NCBI GenBank assembly: GCA_023512835.1
Contig: CM042092.1
Location: 12,228,498 to 12,292,497 of the forward strand
From: Taxillus chinensis
Lineage: Eukaryota; Streptophyta; Magnoliopsida; Santalales; Loranthaceae
Length of the DNA: 64,000 bases
Reading direction: 5' to 3'
The first letter of the stretch is position 1, and each line of letters starts with the position of its first letter. The translations under genes were made by a program, and so were the position numbers. Below, piece after piece: positions 48,770 to 61,476 of this stretch. Under the pieces are notes generated by a model. That model ran no database searches and was not told the DNA's origin. It worked only from the letters and a program-made list of their open reading frames with translations.

Positions 48770-50754
48770 CTTTTGCCATAAATCAGCAAATGCATTGATT
48801 GTTGTACAACATTCATATTGAAGAGTCGTGTTAATATCAGACTTTCAATGAAATGATTGCACATTAGTCATTGAACTGACTTTGTAAGATTCATCGAACT
48901 TTGTAAGCATGCAATCAATCTGCTCCAACAAATTGGGCGTTCTTCTTAGGCCATTCTAGGCAATATGAAGATGTTTTTGCTAGAGTTGATGTCATGGAAG
49001 CACAGTGGGGACTGAGCTAAGCTGTTGACATTGTTTTCTGTTGCAATTTCTCGGCGCATTTGGGAAGAGAGAAACAATAGATTTTTAAAAAAAACGCGGT
49101 TGCAATGAAAAGTGTAAAGAAAAAAAGAAAGAGAAAGAGAAAACGATATCCACTTTGCTACGCAAGGCCAAAACCCTTCAAAATTTGAAACTCATATTTA
49201 TTGCTCATAAATTCTGATTAATTTACCCATATCTTCTTTTTCATTATAGAATAGTCTGTGTCTGTATGCCTTGTGTTGCTGAAATATCTGAATTTAAATA
49301 TCCAGAGATAGCTTGATCTTTAATTCATCATCTTTAGTTGACCAAAGCAACATACACCAGTGGTGTTTTATATATTAATTATATTTAGGTTGGCAAAACT
49401 GTCTGAGGGGCAGCTGGTGGATGGAAGGCTGGAATGCCTCTACCACGGTTGGCAATTTGATGGAAGTGGAAAATGTGTCAAAATACCTCAGGTCTGTCGT
49501 CTCATTTCATATATTCATTTGTATATATTTGTAGATGCATCTAAACACCCTCGGAACCTACTCAAATTTGCATGTTGATCTGTGTATATTTCATTCATTT
49601 TTAAATAGTTAAAGTTTGTCTATAATCAAAGCAGCTTCCAGCTGGTGCACAAATTCCACGTCCTGCCTGCACAAGAACCTACGAGGTGAAGGATTCCCAG
49701 GGAGTAGTGTGGGCGTGGATGTCACAAAAGACGCCTCCTGATGCCTCTAAACTTCCATGGTTTGAGAACTTCTCAAGGCCAGGGTTTCGAGACATTTCAA
49801 CAATCCATGAGCTTCCTTACGACCACTCCATACTTCTTGAGAACCTGATGGATCCTGCCCATATCCCTATCTCGCACGACAGAACTGATTGGACGGCGAA
49901 GAGAGAAGATGCTCAGCCATTACTTTTCAAGGTGATAGAACGAACAGACCGTGGTTTTGCAGGCTGGTGGGGGAAAGGAGAATGAGCCCTCCATGCCCAA
50001 CTTCCTAAGGTTTTCAGCCCCATGTGTTCTTCAGAACAATCGGGAATTCGTGGACAAGAACGGGGAGAAACACTATTTCAGTGGTCTCTTCCTCTGTAGT
50101 CCCTCTGGACAGGGTAAATCTTTGCTGACGGTGAGGTTTGGTACAACCAAAAGATCGGCATTGAGTGAATTGTTCCCCAAATGGTACTTCCATCAGAATG
50201 CATGTAAAGTTTTTGAGCAGGACATGGGATTCCTCTCTTCCCAAAACGAAGTTCTAATGAGGGAAAAAGTTCCCACCAAAGGTCTTTACCTCAACTTGAG
50301 GTCATCTGACACCTGGGTAGCCGAGTATAGGAAGTGGATGGACAAAGTAGGGCATGGCATGCCTTACCATTTTGGACACAACACAGTTTCCCTTCCTAAG
50401 GAGCCTGCCGTTGTGGAGCATGCACCAGCTGGCCCCACTGCTGGACTCTCCGCCTCATTTCCAGCCAAGGGTGGAATTGGAACCATGCACGCACCAAACC
50501 TTTCCAATCGATATTTTCGGCATGTGATACATTGCAAAGGATGCAGGAGGGCTTTTAGAGCGTTTCAGGCCGTGAAAAATGGTATTGCCATTGTAGCTTT
50601 GGCTTTAGCAGGAGCAACAGTTCTGGTGAGTGGAATGAAGTGGAAGGCCATGCTTTTGATTGCCATAGCCATGTGCCTTGCCGGGCTGCAAGCAGTTGCA
50701 TCCCTTATCAAAATGAGCACCTCAAATTTCGTTAGGATTCACAGGAGGTTGTGA
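48228..50754 (+). CDS. PTC52: Rieske-type oxygenase PTC52 (ACD1-like), with an apparent +1 frameshift
   Basis: Three exons: 48228-48643, 49389-49491 and 49635-50754. The corrected length would be about 545 residues, normal for the family. A Ser/Arg/Lys-rich N-terminus suits a plastid transit peptide. The Rieske centre is C136-x-H138 and C155-x2-H158, and the first intron interrupts between these pairs. The mononuclear iron site N243-x2-D246-x2-H249-x4-H254 is intact ([13 protein letters not shown]). A CxxC (HCKGC) and two hydrophobic C-terminal segments are shared with PAO, TIC55 and PTC52. The [14 protein letters not shown] and CVLQNNREF blocks favour PTC52, a chloroplast inner-envelope oxygenase linked to protochlorophyllide. 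In exon 3 the frame shifts at the G run 49969-49973. As written, translation stops at the TGA at 49983-49985, while homology continues in another frame to the TGA at 50754. One extra G explains this. It is either a sequencing error or a disabling mutation. Confidence 0.9.
48644..49388. other. First intron of the PTC52-like gene, with (TA)n tract
   Basis: A 745-bp GT-AG intron. It contains a TA/TG microsatellite at 48721-48770 and otherwise no recognisable feature. Confidence 0.8.
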
Positions 50755-51888
50755 GACAACGCATCGATGACATCTTTATGAGGGTTTGTGTGGCGACTGT
50801 CAGGTGAATGTATGCTATGGAAAATTGATTGAACCCGAGGGAGAAAGTATATATATCTTTACAAACACATTTGTATAAGAAAACTGGCTCTACCACATGT
50901 GGTGGTGTTCTTACATCTAGGTTGTCTTGGACTCAATATCATAATGGTTGATTTATTTTGCTGTACTTGAATTTTTTTTATATTCAAAAATAGCTATTAT
51001 ATTTTAACAATAATGTCATTCTAAAGCCACATGTTTATAGCCATAAATACACATCCAAAAAGTACAATAGTATTAGTCTTTCATTGCTTCGACGCAACTT
51101 TGATCCGTCACTCTACTTTTTATTTTCCTTTCCCACGTGAAATTTGAAAAAATAATCATAATGACTATTGGGGAATTGAGCACATAGTTCATTAACCATA
51201 GACAAAAATTACAATAGCGAGATACAAGTCATTTTCAATAATTGAAAAGTATATTATTCACCAATTTTAAGAAATCCGACTTCTTTGGTCTCGTGATTTA
51301 AACTAGTTCTTAAATGATACCACTTATTAATTAATTTTTAAAACAAAAATAAAAATAAGAAATCTACCACTTATTTTAGTTTTTAAAAAATAAAATAAAA
51401 TTAGAAATTCAGGTCTATATTTTTATTGAATCTGTTTCTTAAAAATAAAATTAATTTTTAAAACTATAAATTTAAATAAATTCTCATCACTCATAAATCA
51501 TTTTAAATTTATGATATCTTTAATAAAAATAATGTCATTACACAAAAAATCTCATATTTCATACCAAACACTTTTTTTTTTGACATTGTGATTTCAGTGT
51601 TATGAAAAACAGATATGTATCAGATTTATTTATTTTTGGTCTTAAAAAAGAAATAATCACATTCAACCAATTTTAACGAAGTAAAGAGCCATTAAAAAAA
51701 ACACTTCACATTTCCTTGTATCATCAAATTTGTTTTCATGAATTTATTACAGTTGTGTTGGCTCGTACTCTGACCGTTATCGGAATGATTTAGGTGGATG
51801 TCTGTTTTGAGGTTAAAACTTCGCAGGTCACTGCGATAGAGCGAGAGAGAGGGATAGTGAGAGAGAGAGAATTAAACTCTGTAAGCTG
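50755..51888. other. Intergenic region between PTC52-like and KUP genes
   Basis: AT-rich, without a gene. The distal end (51838-51870) is a GA-repeat-rich stretch just before the KUP start and probably belongs to that gene's 5' UTR. Confidence 0.55.
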
Positions 51889-54800
51889 ATGGAGTCTGAA
51901 GCTGAATCTTCGTCTTCTCGAAGCCCTAACCAGGTTGAGCATCCGCATATGATATGGCTCCTCAGAACCATTACCGTGTTATCCGAGTTTGTTTTTTTTA
52001 GATTCATTTGTCCTGTCTGATCATAACTAGCACTGTTGGGATTGTTTCTCTGCTTCTGAGTTTCATATTTACTGGCACTTAATTTAAACACTTGTTTATG
52101 TTTCTTTATGATGATTTGTTTATGTCTCCATGAGGTTTAGTGGGTCATATATCTAGAGAGGTGGTATCTTACAAAATTTGGATTGGATTATAGTGGAGCT
52201 TGTTTGACTTGATAGGGATTTTTCACGTTCAAATTTGAATGACAAAGTGGGTAGTGGAAGAAGAGTGAGTAATTCAAATACCGCGTTACAATATAATCTT
52301 ATGAATACCCAGTGGCCAATGTGCGTGGTCGAATTTATTCGCCGCGGGATTAGTCAATCGCATGTGCCATTGCCAATGCTGTCCGGATGGTCAAGCTGGA
52401 TGTCCTGGCTATCCTATAATAATAACAAAATCTTATGAACAAACTCCACCCTACCAGCCTGCTAAATTTCAGGAAGATATATAGATGTAGTCCAAATGGG
52501 ATCTAGCAGCATCTATACTGTGGCCTTGACATTTTCAACTTTGGCACTTTAAGTTAATGGGCGGTCTATGTGTTTTTGCAGTTGTCATGGATGAATCTGT
52601 CCAGAAATCTGCTATTAGCATACCAAAGCTTTGGTGTGGTGTATGGAGATTTAAGCACTTCACCCTCTATGTATATAGAAGCGTATTTGAAGGAAAGCTG
52701 CAAAATCATCAAAATGAGGAAGCAATTTTTGGTGCATTTTCCTTGATATTCTGGGTCCTTACACTAATTCCACTGCTCAAGTATGCCGTTATTGTGTTGA
52801 GAGCAGATGATAATGGAGAAGGTGTTTTCAAACTTTAATTATAAGAGCTTATGCAATTTATTTCTAGTTAATTATTCTTTTGAATAAGTCTCTAGTGAAT
52901 TAAATACTGCCAGGTGGGACATTTGCCCTGTACTCGCTGCTTTGTAGGCATGCGAGATTTAGTCTCCTTTTGAATCAACAAGCAGCCGATGAGGAGCTCT
53001 CTACCTACAAGTATGGTCCTTCTTCACAATTTGCAGCATCATCTCCCTTGAAAAGATTTCTTGATAAGCATAAACAACTGCGAACATTGCTACTAGTTGT
53101 GGTATTATTTGGTGCTTCCATGGTCATGTGTGATGGTGTGCTTGCTCCTGCAATGTCAGGTACCATATACAATTCTAGTTTATTTGAGCTGAATTTCCTG
53201 TCTGTATTAGTTTTTGCATTAGCCTATTCTTGATATATGCACATTTTTTCTCTTTTCTTCTTTTAGTGCACTAGAGTGAGCACTAAAAAAACAAAAAACT
53301 AATCAGCTGTTTGACACAGTAATTAATGATATATCTGATGTTCTGTCTGTTGGTCTAACAAGTCTTGTAAATGCCAGCTTGTCACGTATATGACCTGCTT
53401 TGCATCCAACAGCAATAAAAAGATAATGATTTCCATATTTAAAGGGAATTGTGTGTTTCATTTGTTAAATTTTTTTATTGGGTTTCAAATTAGCAAACTT
53501 TGTAGGTTTGTTCAAATGTCTTTTGTCGTTCTAATGTTTGGTTTTGATTGAGAATACTAGGGGTCGCTTTTTAATTTGATATTCAAATTTAAGTTTTTGG
53601 ATTATCTCTTAAATTGCAGTTTTATCAGCGGTATCAGGGCTGCGTACTACAAACACAAGATTTACTGAAGGTACATATTTGATCCTTTGTTGCTCTGATA
53701 CTTTTATATAATTTATATTTTATAAATTGATAAATTCATGTTTTAGAACTTTTTTTTTTGAAACTTTATATGTTGTATATTTTTGTTGTAGGTGAACGCC
53801 TTTTGCTTGCTTGTGTTATATTGATTGGCCTGTTTGCCCTCCAGCATTTTGGCACACATAGGGTAGCATTTATGTTTGCCCCAATTATTATTTTTTGGTT
53901 GGTGTCAATTTTTGCCATTGGGCTGTACAACACAATATATTGGAATCCAAAAATTTTGCTTGCTTTTTCTCCCTATATATTGTTAAGTTCTTTAGTGAAA
54001 CCGGTAAAGATGGCTGGATTTCTATGGGTGGGATTCTTCTTTCAATTACAGGTATGTGGGATCTGGACATCAATGAATTACTTTCCGTTACAATTTTGAT
54101 CAAGATGACTGGATTATGCAGTCAGTGTTTGATTTTGCTTGTTTGATATATTAACTGTTTCTGTAGAACTTTTAGATTGTTTCATTTATGGGCACATTAT
54201 ATCTATTTTACTCTTAAATATTTGGAAATGTGATGCCTGTACCGGGCATTTTATGCGCTGCACCAGGTACTGAAGCTATGTTTGCAGATCTTGGTCATTT
54301 CACTGCTTTTTCAATAAGGGTGAGTCTATAAACAATTCTTCATTGATGCATCACGGATCAAAATACTGCAAAAAAATCATTTTAGGGGCCTGCTAATCAG
54401 TGAGATGCAGGAAAAGATGCTTGATTTTAGTAGTATGATTTTTTTCCTTTAGTAAGATTTGCTACTGCCTCTGTGACATTTAAATGATTTGTACTCACAT
54501 AGTGGAAATAGTAGAAAAGAGATGCCAGCGTTGTAGAAATAAGATTGCTTACATCTGATCTGCAGGTCTAATTTACGTATGTTTGGAAATTATAGAGGCA
54601 AGAGAATTGAAGGAGACAATAAAGGCCACTTTTTGTTACAATATACCATATATTGCTTCAAAGAATTGCAATACTCTACTATTTTTCAGATGAGAGAAAT
54701 CTAACTGTTTCATTTTAATGTGCAGCTTGGATTTGCATGTGTCATATACCCTTCTCTGGTAATGCAATACATGGGCCAGGCCGCTTTCCTATCTAAAAAC

Positions 54801-56474
54801 ATTTCCTCCATTCCTAACAGTTTTTATGACTCAGTACCTGGTTAGTTCGTTTTCACTATGTGATGTTGATGCCAGTTTTGTTGTGTGCCTAAGTTGATTT
54901 TCTTTCCTATGTTGCAGACAGTGTTTTTTGGCCTATGTTAGTTATTGCCACCCTTGCAGCTATTGTTGGTAGTCAGGCTGTAATAACTGCCACCTTTTCA
55001 ATCGTTAAACAATGTCATGCCCTTGGTTGCTTCCCACGAGTCAAAGTTGTCCACACCTCAAAACATATATATGGGCAGATATATATCCCAGAAATAAATT
55101 GGATTCTAATGATCATTACACTTGCTATTGCTATTGGGTTTCAAGACACTACGACAATTGGAAATGCTTATGGTAGGCTCTTCTCCTTTCCCCCTTTCTT
55201 CTCACTCATCCTTTCATGACTACTCCTCACATGGAACTGTAATTGATAGTTCTCGATTCATTGCTTCTAGGATAAAGTTTTTTTCCTTTCTCTCTCTCTC
55301 TCTCTTGGGAGAGTGTGTGGGCGGGGGTGTGGTTTCTAAAATCATTTTCTCATTGATTGCCCCTATCTTTGTGTGTTGGGTTTCCAGGCCTTGCTTGTAT
55401 GACAGTAATATTCATCACAACATGGCTCATGGCGCTTGTCATAGCTTTTGTATGGCGAAGAAGTTTTATATTGGCTTTAGGGTTCCTTATCTTCTTTGGC
55501 TTTATTGAGGGTGTGTACTTAGCGGCGGCATTGATGAAAGTTCCTCGGGGAGGATGGGTGCCAATTGCGCTATCCATCATTTTCATGATTGTTATGTACG
55601 TATGGCACTTTGGGTCTCGAAAAAAATGCACCTATGATCTGCACAACAAGGTTTCACTAAAGTGGTTACTTAGCCTTGGCCCCAGTGTTGGCATTGTTCG
55701 CGTGCCTGGTGTTGGTCTTATATACTCAGAATTGGCGACAGGAGTCCCAGCAATCTTTTCTCACTTTGTGACGAACCTCCCAGCTTTTCACAAAGTGTTG
55801 GTTTTTGTTTGCGTGAAATCAGTTCCAGTCCCCTATGTTCCGCCGGAGGAACGCTTTCTGATCGGCAGGATTTGCCCCAGGCGATACCGTATGTATCGGT
55901 GCATAGTCAGGTATGGGTACAAAGACATCCCTCGAGATGATGGGGACTTTGAGGATCAGCTCATTCAAAGTATTGCAGAGTTCATTCAGATGGAAGCCGT
56001 GGAACCACAATCTTTGAGCTCTGAGTGCACTTCATTGGATGGGAGGATGGCTGTTATTTCCACAAGAACAGTTCAGTCAAGCTCAAGCTTATTAGTATCC
56101 ACGCAACATGATTTTGGGGTCAGGACCTCACTCCAGAGCAGCAAATCTCTAACACTCCAAAGCTTGCGTTCTACTTATGATGATGAAAGCCCTCGGATCA
56201 GGAGACGTCTGGTGCGATTTCAATTAGCCGAAACCCCGCCATGGATCCTTCGGTAAGGGAGGAGCTTTTGGATTTGATCCAGGCAAAGGAGGCAGGGGTC
56301 GCCTACATAATGGGGCATTCATATGTAAAGTCCCGGCGATCCTCCTCGTTCCTGAAAAAGCTGGTTATTGACATTGCGTATTCATTTCTGCGTAAGAACT
56401 GCAGGAGTCCAGCTGTTGCCCTCAACATTCCTCGCATCAGTTTAATTGAAGTTGGCATGATATACCATGTCTAA
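51889..56474 (+). CDS. KUP3: KUP/HAK/KT potassium transporter, KUP3/KUP4 type, with three apparent -1 frameshifts
   Basis: Nine coding exons with GT-AG introns: 51889-51933, 52582-52821, 52914-53159, 53620-53670, 53792-54051, 54267-54319, 54726-54840, 54918-55172 and 55388-56474. The corrected product is about 784 residues, normal for this multi-pass K+ symporter family. Recognisable blocks are [16 protein letters not shown] near the N-terminus, [70 protein letters not shown] [14 protein letters not shown], and the C-terminal tail ending IEVGMIYHV. Exons 2, 5 and 9 are each one base short of their phase (sites about 52663-52666, 53974-53978 and 56234-56240), and homology resumes in the next frame each time. 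The conserved GDGVLTPAIS motif reads [10 protein letters not shown] (end of exon 3). Thus the gene may be degraded, or the deletions are sequence errors. KUP3 versus KUP4 is not settled. Confidence 0.9.
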
Positions 56475-59019
56475 GTCATTTCAATTACTTCACCCCCACC
56501 CCCAAGTTGTACATATATGATGTTTTTTCAGCATTCGTGTGAGCTCCATTGAATGAGTCAGGTAAAGTGGTTTCGTCTGTAACCTTCAATTTCTGGGTCC
56601 TTTACCATGTTCTGTATATTAACGAAGTCGCCCTTGGGTCTTAAAATACCCGAAACACATTCAAATATGCGACCAACCATAATCTTGCAAAATTTGTGTC
56701 TCCGATGCGATGAGCGCTTCATGAAAGAAGATCGTCATTGCAGGACGGATATTACTGCAAGACAACGCGTTCTAGTTTGCGATGAGGTGGGTGAATGGTA
56801 ATCTGAAACGCAAGTTAGTGCGTTTGGGAGATAAGTGGAGAAGAATGTCGCAGGTTGTGAACTCTTGACACCCGTCGGAGTGTCTTGGATGTATAGGTAC
56901 AATTTGAAAACTTGGAATTAACAAGTAACATCACATATTAAAAAAAATGTTCATTTTTAGGGCACTTTTTATGTTTGTCTCCTATAGAAAAGATTGGCCA
57001 TCTTAGTACTGATCGAACACTAAGAGCATGATCTGATTTCGTTCTATGGCGACTAAGGTGAAAAGAAAAGACACGGCAACATCATAGTGGAGATATGATT
57101 CTAATTTTACTTTCTATTTTGTGGTTCATCAATATGACTACATATCATAAGGTGGCTAGGAATTAACTGTATTCTTCTTAAACGCTTAAATCTATCTTGA
57201 TTTATGAATCATGAACATGCGACAATCCAGTTATAGACTTTCCCGATTTCGAAATTTTGAATTTCAAATGTTACCTTGTTATCTCACCTTTGTTTTTCAA
57301 TGATTTGAAACCTAATTATTGCACTTTTGAAAATTCTAGATTATATATTTATTTGTATAAATGACTTCGAATTCAACTTTGTTTATGAGTATCTAAAAAG
57401 AAATGATTGGAGTGAATTTGTGTATATCAATCAAATCAAACTAATTAATCTTAATTTTAATTTTAATAATATAGTATAATAATATAATATCAAATCAAAC
57501 TAATCAATCTTAATTTTAATTTGTATATAAAAGTTTATATATTTTTTAAATATAAACATAAAGTTTATATTTAATTTAATATAATAATTTTTCTCATTAT
57601 TCATAATTTTTTATTCTAATTTTATTTATTTTATTATCACATCCATTTAAATTATTTTTTGTTTTCCCTTTTAATTTTTTAACTTGTTAATTGTTAATCT
57701 TCTCTGTTCTTCCAACATAATTAATTCCCTCTTTTATCTTGAAGCTACTTTAATGACCTTACGAAAATCCTTATTTTTAATATTGTATATTATAGTTTTA
57801 TTATACATTAATCTTAGCAATCACATCTAAACTATTCTAATCTTATGTGAATGTTATTTTTTTAAGCCAAATACTTTATTTTATATATGAAAACTTGTAT
57901 TTGAGATAGTTCACCAGATAGTCTCAAATTGCTTTTGAAGTTTATTAAGGTATTTTTAAGTACTTTTATGAGTTTATCGAGTGAATATTAAAGAGATAAG
58001 ATAAATTTTAGGTAAAAATATCCTGATGGTACCAAAATTTGAGGCATACGATCTGATCAATGATCACCTTGATTGTATGATTGGTTTTTTATGCTTTTAA
58101 TGATGTGGTTACTATTATTGATGATGTAGAAATCTAGTAGGGTGATTATAGTGAGGACCTTGCTCATTTACTTGTTTTTTGTGTGGCATTTGTTTCCTAT
58201 CTTGATTATTGGGAGTTGGAAGTAAGAGGATTTTCTTGCCCTTTATATATTGATGGTGGATTAATTACTTGTTAACATTTGTTGTCTACCTTAATTATTG
58301 GGTGTTGTTTGTGTAAAAGGCTTTTGTTGTCCTTATGGTGGATCAATTTAATTATTGGCATTGTATGTCATAACATTGATTATTGGGAGTTGTTAATGTC
58401 CATTGGTTGTTGTGGTTTGTGAGAGACCCTTTTGTTGATATATGTGAGGTCTGTTTGATTATTTTTGGCTATTGATACATATTTAATATTAGTTTGTTTG
58501 CATGTTTAATAGTTCAAAGAATTACATTGGCACATGCATACACTGAGCATATAGTTCTAAGTTTTGGTAAGATTGTGGGGTTATATAGAGTTGTAGGTCA
58601 CTTATTAGCATATGCACTCATCCTATATTATTGATATTATTTTCGGGTGCTAATAGGAGATACTTGTTAATACTACAGCATAAGTAGACCTATTACTATC
58701 CTACATAATGTATGGTGGACCTCTTTTATTTGTGTTGATTATTTATTTTCCGGACATGAGTATGAGACAGTTGTATTACGATAGTTGGTTGTTATGGGTA
58801 CATATGAATTAATTGATATGTGGTTTGTACTGAATTACATTTAATTGTATATTATTAGAAATGTATAAGATTACCTTCATTGTTAGGGTCATTCTTATCT
58901 TTTCGTAAGATAAATTCACCACTTGAAACCCCCCAAATTCGAAAGATCTAAAGAAAATCATTAAGTAAAATACCCTTTAAAAAGTTAAAGTCAATTCTAA
59001 CCTTAACTATGGACATGGC
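56475..59019. other. 3' flank of the KUP gene and AT-rich intergenic sequence
   Basis: The first few hundred bases probably hold the KUP 3' UTR. The remainder has no gene. A short ORF at 56607-56801 has no domain. A tandem-like block (AATCTTAATTTTAATTT) repeats near 57448 and 57508. Confidence 0.5.
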
Positions 59020-61218
59020 TGTCACGTCCCCAATTCCAGGGAACCCGGAACCGGGTACATGACTTCCCTTGCCCGCACCCGAAAGGTCAAGGGGTTGGTG
59101 ACTAGCACCAAAAGAGACCACACCGTGGTGCTGTCCCAAATACGAACCCCGTATTACCATACATCAAGGGTAATCCCGTACTTTCCCATATATCATCATG
59201 TACACATTAAGTCAACAGTCATCTGACATCACATCACAAACAGGATGCAAATACAACTGTCCACGGACCCATGTCCGGGATACAAACATAATACAATACA
59301 CAATACGAATACGAATACGATCGCATCATACATCGAGTAAGTGGGCACGTCCTCTTGGAAGAAGTCCTCCACTAATCTCGGGTCACACCTGAAAAAGGTA
59401 AACAACAAGTAGGGGTGAGCGACAAGCTCGTAGGTGACCCCGACACTCCACATCATGCAAACATACAAGTCTATACTACATGCTCTGTACCGTGCATGTG
59501 TGTGCACAATCATCAGGACTCCGCCTGCCAACAAACATCGGGGACCTAGCTTGCCCACACAGACAGCTTGTCCACGATCCTCACTAGGATCCCAGCTCAG
59601 GGCACTCAGCCCTACCACAGCTTATATGCCCTGGCACATTCGCCACACTGTCGCCCTCGGTGCATATGTCGCCATGTCAACCACATAGCACCATCGGTGC
59701 ATCACGGTGAGAACCCAAACAAGTCACGGAGTCCATGCCCCAATACCCCACATCAACATACTAACATGAGTATGGCATGTCATTCTCGACATTTCCTTTG
59801 GAACTGTAGTCAGTCTTCACAAGTAAATCCTCAATCCTTGATTTATGAAGGAAGTACCCATAGCACTATTTTCTTGAAATCAAAAGTCCCGGCATTGGGT
59901 TCCCATAGCATAAATAAGATAATCCGATTTTTGGGGATTTTTCCAGACGTCTAACCCCACTTTCCAAAAATTCACCACTACGAACTTTTGGGTTTTTCCG
60001 AAATTTTACACTAAATCCCAAATTTCACATTTTGAAATAATGGGAATTAATTTTTCTAGTATTTTTCTTTGAATCCAAATGGGGGTATTTCGTTATTTAC
60101 ATTGTAGCTTAAGTATAAATACTTAAATGTGTAGATGGGTATAGGTTGCAATGTAAATAGGTCCATCAGTCAAACCGTATTTAAATCGCCAGGTGAAACT
60201 ACATTTTCGAATCTGCATTTCGAATCGCATTTCGAATCAGTATTTTTGAATCTCTTTTCGACTGCCTTCGACTCTCGTACCTACACTCTAACTACCTACT
60301 AAACTACCTTCAAGTACCCATGAACGCTTCAAACTCCTTCAAGTACCTTCGAACCTTCAAACGACACTCGAAAATTTCACATTCGACACTCAAAATTACA
60401 CTACATCGAACCTACCTTCAACCTTGAACCTTGCAAACATTCGAAATTTTCAATTTCCGATCGATCTCCATCAGTCGTTCTCTACCCAGTTCACGACAAT
60501 TCTTGTTCATCATCGTTTTTCACCGTTTTCGTCTTAATTCAACCCAAATCTCATAAAACTCATACCTAATACTATATATTAGGTTTTAAATCACGTCTTA
60601 CCCCTCGAACGCATTTAAATACAAGATTCAACCCAAAATTGGTTTTTCCCCAAATTCTAGGTTCAACACGAATTTGCATGATTTCATCAAATTCTTACAT
60701 GTTAATCCAAACAAACAGCAAAAAAAGGGTGAAGAATCAAGGGAACACCTACTGAATGATTCTTGATGCTGAACGAGCTCAAACGCCAAATGAGCCAAGG
60801 CCTCCAAGCTTCCTTCTCTCTTTCTCTCTAAGCTCTCCAACGCAGAAACTTGAAACGCCCGAACGTAACGTGGAAGCTCTCTTTCCCCTATTTATATTTT
60901 TTCTGCGTCAACTGACTAATAAACCATTGACTCCAATAATTAACCTCCAAGGTCCCGAACTCCAAATTGAGTCAAACTACGATCAAACGCTCGAAATGAC
61001 GAAAGCACAATACTACACAGATATTAGTACACCCAAATGACCGCTCAAACACAAAGTCAACCAATAGACCCAAAAGTCAACAATCGGGTCAAACGGGGCC
61101 TGACCTCAATCGGGCCCAAGTGATCAAAATGCTCACATCGACTACACTGCTCCGTCAGATAGTTACATTCCCATAGAATGACTATCTCTCAAAACTACCC
61201 AAATACTTAGTCTTTACA
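59020..61218 (-). mobile_element. 3' LTR of a Ty3/Gypsy element (2.2 kb)
   Basis: This 2199-bp LTR has TG...CA ends (TGTCACG and TTTACA on the + strand). On the minus strand it follows the purine tract AAGGTGGGAGGA (61219-61230), which marks the 3' LTR start. Its family mate is the solo LTR at 10073-12295. ORFs inside (59229-59618, 59434-59688, 59568-59954) are incidental. The matching 5' LTR would lie beyond the right edge of the window. Confidence 0.85.
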
Positions 61219-61476
61219 TCCTCCCACCTTAGGACTTTTCATCCTCGAAAATAAAACACATGCCCAAATGACATAGCAAGATTCAAGCTCAATGTCCCAA
61301 CAACAAAACATCAAACATGGTCACCGATCACACATGTGCAATGCAACTCGCAACAAGCCAAAGTGGCCGACAAAATCCAACAACAATAAGCTAGACCACA
61401 TCTCAAACAACATATGCAAAACAAATGCATAAAACATAACTCATACCTCAGGGAAGGTCCTCACATCCTCCCCACC
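61219..61476 (-). other. 3' untranslated region of the Gypsy element with duplicated purine tract
   Basis: Lies between the end of pol and the 3' LTR. A block of about 35 bp next to the LTR (CATCCTCCCACCTTAGG, near 61217) recurs in altered form next to pol (CATCCTCCCCACCTCACG, near 61464). This gives two candidate polypurine tracts. The LTR-adjacent one is taken as the functional tract. Confidence 0.6.

Noticed and set aside
49932..49962. A 31-bp GT...AG stretch in PTC52 exon 3 whose removal would restore the frame
   Set aside because: It is far shorter than functional plant introns and encodes [11 protein letters not shown], which is conserved in homologues. One extra G at 49969-49973 is the simpler explanation.
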